Origin: Chloroflexota bacterium
GTDB lineage: Bacteria; Chloroflexota; Anaerolineae; Anaerolineales; UBA4823
Assembly: GCA_023395675.1 (NCBI GenBank)
Contig: JAEWYL010000078.1
Location: forward strand, 1-11,677
DNA: 11,677 bases
Reading direction: 5' to 3'
Positions 1-7,000 of this stretch are shown here, piece after piece. Position 1 is the stretch's first letter, and each line of letters begins with the position of its first letter. The translations under genes were made by a program, and so were the position numbers. The notes below the pieces were generated by a model, which saw only the letters and a program-made list of their open reading frames with translations, made no database searches and was not told the origin of the DNA.

Positions 1-26
1 TGAAGGCGCCGCCAGCTTTCGAACAC
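1..26 (-). CDS. Possible start of next gene, cut by window edge
   Basis: On the minus strand a GTG at 26-24 opens a frame reading MFESWRRL before the window ends. It is preceded by GGAGAG at 37-32 with a 5-nt gap, the same hexamer used by the large synthase gene. A candidate promoter lies just upstream (59-88). Only eight full codons are visible, so no function can be given. The case rests on the coherent promoter, ribosome binding site and start spacing; it could equally be non-coding leader. Confidence 0.3.
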
Positions 27-58
27 CTGCGCTCTCCTCTACCTGGGTACCTGAGTTT

Positions 59-88
59 ATTATATTGCCTGATCGAAACAAACGTCAT
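59..88 (-). promoter_or_regulatory. Candidate sigma70-type promoter for next gene
   Basis: The minus strand has an exact TATAAT at 64-59. ATGACG at 88-83 (4 of 6 matches to TTGACA) lies 18 nt upstream. It sits in an AT-rich patch downstream of the operon terminator and points out of the left edge. Transcription would start near 52, giving a leader of about 25 nt before the GTG at 26. The exact -10 is good but the -35 is only moderate, and nothing else confirms it. Confidence 0.35.
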
Positions 89-162
89 GCGTAAAAGATC
101 ACATCCGTAATATGACTATACTCCTCCGATTTTAACAGTATTTGGGGCGACCGGCCCGTGGG

Positions 163-213
163 GAAAATCGCGGGAGAGTGAGGCGCGGGCGCACTCCGCT
201 CTCACCCTCCCGC
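163..213 (-). terminator. Rho-independent terminator of the synthase operon
   Basis: The stem pairs 201-213 with 170-182 around an 18-nt loop. The one non-Watson-Crick position (177/206) is a G-U wobble in the minus-strand RNA but an A-C mismatch in the plus-strand RNA, which favours leftward use. After the stem the minus strand reads GATTTTCCCC, so the U-tract is short, with four U. The stem begins about 45 nt past the stop of the phosphopantetheinyl transferase gene, where an operon terminator is expected. Between the terminator and position 100 I see no gene. Confidence 0.6.
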
Positions 214-258
214 CGAAGATTCTTGCTGCAGCGAAAGAGCCGCAGCGCAAAGCCGGGG

Positions 259-1062
259 TCACACGCTCTCGAAACACCAGGCAGGGGCCGCGGAGCGGAT
301 CAGCGGGAGCGGCTGCATCACCGGAAGCAGCGCTTTTCCGGCTGCCAGGGTCAGCACATAATCGCTCCAGGGCCGCCACCAGCCCACCCAGAAAAAGCGC
401 TCGCCTCGCGGCGCGCCGGCCACCAGAGCCGGTTCCAGGTCAATGAAGAAGGGCTGCCATTCTTCCTGTTCCTGATATGCAGGATCAATGCCACATCTCA
501 CCCCGGCGGTGTCCACCGTCAGGCCTCGCCGCAGCGCCTTGAGCACCGCCTCCTTCCCGCTCCAGACGGCCGTCACGTATGTTTCTCGCAGCTCTCGCGG
601 CGCCCGGTCGAGCCTGTCCTGCTCGTCCCGGGTGAAGTAATCCGCCGCGAAACCCCGCGGGCGCGGTTCCACCCGCTCCATATCCGCCCCGATGCGCCAT
701 CCGGGTTCATCGGTGATGGCGCAAAAAGCGGCCCCATGCGAGTGGCTGATCGAGAGGCTGCGGAACGCGGGCAGGGGCAGCCCGCGCCCCGCCAGCCCCG
801 AAAGTTCTACCAGCGGCGCGCCGTCCGGCGCTCTCCGGATCTGCAAACAGTCCAGAGGGAGCTCCACCCCGGTCATTTGCAAGACATAATCCTGCAGCAG
901 CAGCTTGGCCGTCCAGCGCCCGAGCAGCCACTCCCGGCGGCGTTTTTCGAAGCGGAACGAGCGCCACAGCGCCGTTTCTGCTGGGCTGAGCAGATTGGGG
1001 GGGAGCTCTCCCCCGGGCGTTTCGGAGAGATCCTGAAACCGGCGCACCAGGTAGGATATCAT
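259..1062 (-). CDS. Sfp-type 4'-phosphopantetheinyl transferase
   Basis: This 267-residue protein should transfer the 4'-phosphopantetheine arm of coenzyme A to carrier domains. The family signature is clear: IGADME at 124-129 supplies the Mg-binding Asp127 and Glu129, and WSGKEAVLK at 167-175 is the W-x-x-K-E-A-x-x-K helix. SISHSHG at 104-110 and the basic RRREWLLGRW segment near 41-50 fit the CoA-binding N-terminal half. The length suits the two-lobed Sfp/Gsp class rather than the short AcpS class. The ATG at 1062 overlaps the stop of the synthase gene as ATGA, so translation is probably coupled and the synthase is the obvious substrate. Oddly, that synthase has Thr instead of Ser at every carrier site. 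The last 25 or so residues (PLPLIRSAAP onward) extend past the usual domain and have no recognised role. The family call is firm; the physiological target is inferred from position. Confidence 0.93.
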   Translation of the reverse strand: MISYLVRRFQDLSETPGGELPPNLLSPAETALWRSFRFEKRRREWLLGRWTAKLLLQDYVLQMTGVELPLDCLQIRRAPDGAPLVELSGLAGRGLPLPAFRSLSISHSHGAAFCAITDEPGWRIGADMERVEPRPRGFAADYFTRDEQDRLDRAPRELRETYVTAVWSGKEAVLKALRRGLTVDTAGVRCGIDPAYQEQEEWQPFFIDLEPALVAGAPRGERFFWVGWWRPWSDYVLTLAAGKALLPVMQPLPLIRSAAPAWCFESV

Positions 1063-4000
1063 GTGGTCACAAACCCCGTCTCGACCGGCAGCGGGGTGGT
1101 GCGGTAGCCGGTCAACTCCAGATACACCTCGCCCTCACCGTCCACCACGCAGGCATCGAAGCCTGCCTCTCCTCCCCTGGCATGGACCAGGGCGCACAGG
1201 GTTTGGGCAGGGTCCTCGGGCAGGCGGTAGACCTGCAGCGAGTCCACGTGGGCCGGCAGCGCCAGCGCCCCGCGCATGTAGATTTCCCACACCCCGGCAG
1301 TCTGGAAGCAGAGCTCCACCAGGCGGGGGGCGATCAAGGCTGCGCTCCCGGCGGGATAGAGGTCGGGGGGCAGGTCCGCCGCCAGCTCGCCAACGGCCGT
1401 CTCGCCGTAGAAGCGCACGCCCGCCAGCACCCGGTAGGCCGGGCCGTGGAAGAAGACCTGGTAGATCTTCTCGGCGGGAAGATAGATTTCCTCCTCTCCC
1501 TGTGCTAGGAGCTCTACCCTGGGCGGCAGCGGGAGCTTGCCGGTCAGGCTGACTTTGCCCTTGAAATGCAGCTTCTCCTGTACCGGCAGGCCCTTCTTTG
1601 CCGGGCGGGTGAAGGTCCGCAGTTCGGCCTCCAGCGCCAGGTTCTCGCCCCGCACGAGCACCCGCCCGCCGAGATGCAATGTTTGCGGCTGGCTGCGGTA
1701 AAACTTCACCGGGCGCAGGAAATCAACCGCCTCCAGGCGGAACACTCCGCCGCCCTCCGCGCCGGCCCCGCCGGCCTCGAGCGCAAGCTGTGCCAGCTCG
1801 GCAAAGGCTTCCATGCCCATCACCCCGGGCAGCAGCGGCGTCCCCTCCATGGCGTGGTCGGAGAGGAACGGCTGGACGCAGGGGTCGAGCTCCGTCACCA
1901 CCTCCAGACCCGTATGCACCCGGGAAGCCCTGACCTCTCCCACCATGACCAGGGGAGGGGTTTTCTCCTCCAACCAGGTTCGCGCCCGGGCAGGCTCCAG
2001 CCCGCCCCCCTCAGCCTCTTCCATCAGGATCCCGAGCTGCCCGGCGACGAGGATTTCGCCCCGGGAGCCGCCGGAGAGCAGTTCCCGGCGCACCACCGGC
2101 GCGCCCACCTCCAGCGGCAGCATATCAATCCCGGCCGCTTTCATGATCTTCGGGATCGAACCCCGGGTCGCCATCCCGGCCCCGCTCCAGGCGGTCCAAT
2201 CCAGCGCCAGGGCGCGGGTCTCCGGCCTCCAGGACGCCAGGCTGCAGGCCAGCTTGCACAGGAAGTCGTTGGCGGCTGAATAGTCACACTGACCGGCATT
2301 CCCGAAGCGGCCCGCGACCGAGCTGAACAGCACCAGGGTGTGCACCGGCATTTCTCCGGCGGCCTGCAGCAGGCTGACGGCCCCTCCCGCTTTGACGTCG
2401 AAGACCAGCTCGAACTGTTTTGGCTCTTTCTCCGCCAGGCCGCGGCTGATCTCGACCCCTGCGGCATGGATCAGGACGTCAATCCGGCTCTCTCGCTGCC
2501 GAAGGTCGTCCAGCGCGGCCTGCACGGCCTCTGCCTGGAGCAGATCCACCGCATAGTAATGGGCCTGGCCCCCCGCAGCCTCCACGGCCTGCAGCGCGCC
2601 CAGCAGGGCCTCCTGCCGTTCGATCTCCAGGATGCGCTTCTCCACCTTGACCGGGGTGAGCTTCTCCCCGGCGGCCTGGGCCGCCTCGATGAGGTGGTTT
2701 TTCAGCGCCTCGCGGCCCCGGCGGAAAAGAGCGATCTCCTCGCTCTCTGGGTCCGGCTGGGGGATGAGGTCCAGCAGGTAGAAACGACCCCCGCTGGCGG
2801 CCGCCAGGTCTTCGATCACAGCCCGGGTCACGCCGCCTGCCGCACCCGTAACCAGGAACACGCTCTCCGGGCCCAGTTCCAGCCCCGGAGGCTCTACAGG
2901 CGCAGCCCGCTCCTCAAGGGTGACAGCCCAGCGCTGCCCCTTGCGGTAGCCCACCTCGTACACACCCGGGTCATGCAGGCTCTCATTCACCAGCAGCGCG
3001 GCGATCTCCTGCGGCGAGTGTTCCTCCAGCGAGAAATCCACTGCTTTGACCACCGGCCCCGGCTGCTCGCGATGGTAGGCTTTGGTAAAGCCGGTCACCG
3101 CCCCGCCCAGGGGGGCCGGGCACCCTTCCGGTCCGTACCCGTGCCTGCCGCCAAGCCCGGTGGCTGATATCAGGAATGGAACCTGCGCGCCCGCCTGCAG
3201 CAGCGCGCGCAGCGCCCGGTGCAGGTTCTTCACCCGCTGCCGGCTAAGCGCCTGCCATGCCTCCCGGTCCATTTCATTCAAGGAAGGCTCCGCGGCCAGC
3301 GCGGGCAGCCAGTACAGGCCGTGGACGGGGCCGCTTTCGCACCAGGCTTTGACCTCCGCCTCCAGCGCCTCGCTCTCCTGCGCGGCGTCCAGGGTTTTCA
3401 CCGCCACACCGCGCCCGGCGAGCAGGGCCTCCAGCGGTTCGCTCACGCCGCTGTCCGCATCCACGACCAGCACCCGGCTCCCCTCGCCCAGCGCCAGCCC
3501 GGTCGGCTGGCAGAGTTCCAGCGCGGGCCGCAGGACCGGGATGGGGACACGGCGCGGCATGCGCTCCGCGTCCTCCAGGCGGAAGCTCCGCGCAGGCGCA
3601 GCCGGTGGTAGGACCTCCGCCTCGACCGCCCCAGCCTCACCAGCCGGCCCGGGCTGCGGCGCCGCAGCCTGCTCCTGCAGGTCGGGGCGCATCTGGCGCA
3701 CAAAATCAATCACGTGCGCCAGGGTGGGATAGTCCCGCAGGCGCATACCCTCCGGGCGCTCGAAGCCGAAAGTCTCGCGGATCGCCAGGAAGGTCTCGGC
3801 CTGTTTCACCGTGTCCACTCCCAGGTCGGCCTCCAGATCCAGGTCCAGCTCCAGCATTTCCACCGGGTAGCCGGTCTTCTCGGAGACGATCTGCAGGACA
3901 GAATTGGTGACCCGGTCGGCCTCCGGCCCCGGCTCCGCACTCTCGCCGGGCTCCTGCCTGACGGAGGTTTCCGCAGCGGGCGGCTCGAGGCCCAGGTCAG

Positions 4001-7000
4001 GGCGCATCTGGCGCACAAAACCAATCACGTGCGCCAGGGTGGGATAGTCCCGCAGGCGCATACCCTCCGGGCGTTCGAAGCCGAAAGTCTCGCGGATCGC
4101 CAGGAAGGTTTCGGCCTGCTTCACCGTGTCCACCCCCAGGTCGGCCTCCAGGTCCAGGTCCAATTCCAGCATCTCCACCGGATAGCCGGTCTTCTGGGCC
4201 ACGATCTCCAGCACCTGGTCGGTCACCGAGTCTGCCTGCTCTGCGTTTACTGCACCGCCCACTTCGGAGGCGGGCTGCGCCCCGGACGGCGGCGTCCCGG
4301 CGAGAGCGCCGTCCTGCGCCAGGTCGGGGCGCATCTGGCGCACAAAATCAATCACGTGCGCCAGGGTGGGATAGTCCCGCAGGCGCATACCCTCCGGGCG
4401 CTCGAAACCGAAGGTCTCGCGGATCGCCAGGAAGGTCTCGGCCTGTTTCACCGTGTCCACCCCCAGGTCGGCCTCCAGGTCCAGGTCCAGCTCCAGCATT
4501 TCCACCGGGTAGCCGGTCTTCTGGGCGACGATCTCCAGCACTGAATCGGTGACTCCGTCTGCTGCAGCCCGCGGCTTTCCGCCGGGTTCAGGCGCAGTTT
4601 CCATGACCGGCTGCTGCACGGTGGCGAGCACCAGCTCCGGCGCCGGCTGCGGCGGCTGTACTGCAGCCGGTTGCTGCCGGGTCTCAGGAGGGCCGGAGAA
4701 GACTGGCTGTGCTCCCGGTCTCGCTTCCGCCGCATGACCGCTCTGTGCGGGGGCTACATACCGGCGGTGTGCGGTCTGTGCGCCCGGCACGCCCCCCGGC
4801 CCGTACTCCGGCGCCCTCACCTGGGGACCCAGGCCGGGCTGCCAGTTGGACGGCGCCGGGGGCCGCTGCGGCGCCCCTTCAGATTTCACCCGCAGCGTGC
4901 GTTTGACCACCTCGGTCTCCGCAAAGTCATAGCCGCTCACCGCGCCGAGCCAGTGCTGGTAGGCCAACCGGTCGTCAATCCGCTCCAGGCCTCCCGGGAT
5001 GCGGCGCACCAGCGACATGGCGATCTGCGAGCCAAACCCTGCCGCCAGGTGCAGGGCGAACTGCACCGGATAGCGCCAGCCCCGGCTCAGGTTGAGCGGG
5101 CCCAGGCTGGGGTCCTCCACCTTGAAGTTCGGGACCGGCGGGACGATGCCGTGCTCCAGGATCTTGATGGCGATCACATCCTCAACCCCCACCCCCATGG
5201 CGTGCCCGGTGAAGCCCTTGGTGTTCGCCACCACCACCTCATTGGAAGCCTCGCCAAAGGTCTTGCGCAGGGCGACCACCTCGGCCGAGGCGCTGCCGCC
5301 CCGGGCCGGCGTGTAAGTCTCGTGAGACATGAACACCATCTGCGAGGCCATCGCCAGGCGGCTCAGTCCGAAGCGGCGTTCGGCGGTCCCGATCAGGTCG
5401 TCCATCACCCGGGCGATATGCTCGCTGTCCAGGCGGGAGGGGTGGAACGCGCTGTTGCGGACTTCGGTGTTCAGCAGCTCCACGATGCCGCGCATCCCGC
5501 GCTCGCGCACGGCCTCCTCGCTCTCGACCACCATGGCGCAGGCCCCCATGCCCATGATCGTCCCGTGCCGGCGGCGGTCGAAGGGGATGCAGGCCTCCTC
5601 CACCCGGTCGTCCGTCGCGGCGGCCCCGAGCGCCAGGAATCCCGCCCCAACCCATTCCAGGAGCTGGTCGCTGGTGACGTTATCGCCGGCGATGACCACC
5701 ACCCGGCGGCAGCGCCCGGTGCGGATCCAGTCCTCGGCAATCGCCAGGGCCTGGACCGTCCCTGCGCAGGCGCCGTTCACCTGCGTGTTCGGGCCTTGCG
5801 CCCCGATGTATTCCGCAAACTGGCTGTGCCCCATCGCCAGGATGCGGAACAGGAAGTTGCGGTCAAATTCATACGGCTCCTGCTCGAGCTCGGCGTTGAC
5901 GGCGTCCACCCGGCGCTTCAACTCCCGCAGCGTGTCCGGATCGCCGGTGTAAGCCATCAGGTCTTCCAGGGTTTCGAGCAGACTTATCCGGTTCTCCCAG
6001 ATGAAGAAGCGCTCGAACTCCTTCGCCAGCTCGTTCCCGCCGGGAAAGGCGCTGGCGAAGATTACCCCGGTCTCGGCGCGCAGGGATTCCGGCAAAAGCC
6101 AGCGCTCGGGGATGAATTTTCCGGTCGAGGTCCGGCGGTAGGCCTGGACCAGTGGGATGCCCGCCTCCCGCAGGGCGTCCAGCCCGGCAGCCATCGCCAG
6201 CTGGCTGGTGATATCCAGTGCTTTCACCAGACGCTCGGAAACCCCGTATTCCTCCGAGAGGTCGAAGAAGCCGGGCCGCCCGGCAAGGCGGATCACGTTG
6301 TCCTGGTCATTGATCACTTCGAACGAACCGCTGCCGTCCTCCGACTTGACCACGCGCACGATGCGCTTGCCCACCATGCGCCTGCGGAAGCGTTCGGGGA
6401 TCTGATCCACGAACTGCTCTCCGCGCAGGATGCGCAGGGCGTTCTCCGGGTCCATGACCGCTTTTTCCATCCCCGGCAGTCCCAGTCCGGTGCCGCTGAC
6501 CACCACCGAACCGAGCGGGGGTGCGCTGCGGTCGTAGGGTTTGCGCGCTCCGTTCAGCCCGATCCGGGCTGCTTCCTCCACCACCGGCCCCAGGGCCTCC
6601 TGCAGGGAGCGAGCCAGAACCTGGGCCAGGTCGCCCCCGGAATTCCAGGGGCTGCGCCCGTTTCCGTGCTTCCCGCTCTCATCCACCCGGTTCTCCGGGG
6701 CGCCTGCGGCCTCCCCGGTCGTTGCGCTGCGCATCTCCACTGCCCTCCTTCCATTTACAACCGTCTCATCTGCCTCTACGCCGATTCCGCCCGGGTATCC
6801 GGCAGCAAACAGCCCGCACAATGCCTGGTTCAGGCTCTGCAGCTCACCGGTTTTCGGATGGCAGGTGAAAAGCGTGCTCACGCCGTCGCGCTCGCCCAGC
6901 ACATCCTCCGCCAGGCCTCGCAGCGCCTTCTTGGGCCCGATCTCCACGAACATCCGCCCGCCGGCCCCGTACAGCGTCTCCAGACCCTTCATCCACTGCA

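Noticed and set aside
214..258. A GCTGC/GCAGC mini-hairpin at 225-246 just after the transferase stop
   Set aside because: The arms are only 5 bp and no T-run follows; the hairpin at 170-213 is a much better terminator.
142..1107. A 321-codon plus-strand frame opposite the transferase gene
   Set aside because: It would read through the operon terminator hairpin and the transferase gene, which has clear family motifs on the other strand.
3678..4553. Regular repeats at about 320-bp spacing, considered as CRISPR or a mobile repeat
   Set aside because: The units are 234-bp in-frame carrier domains with acidic and Pro/Ala-rich linkers, not short repeats with unique spacers.
5001..6512. Second KS as a chain-length factor
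   Set aside because: The catalytic Cys and both His are retained, whereas chain-length factors lose the Cys. The role remains open but the label is not supported.
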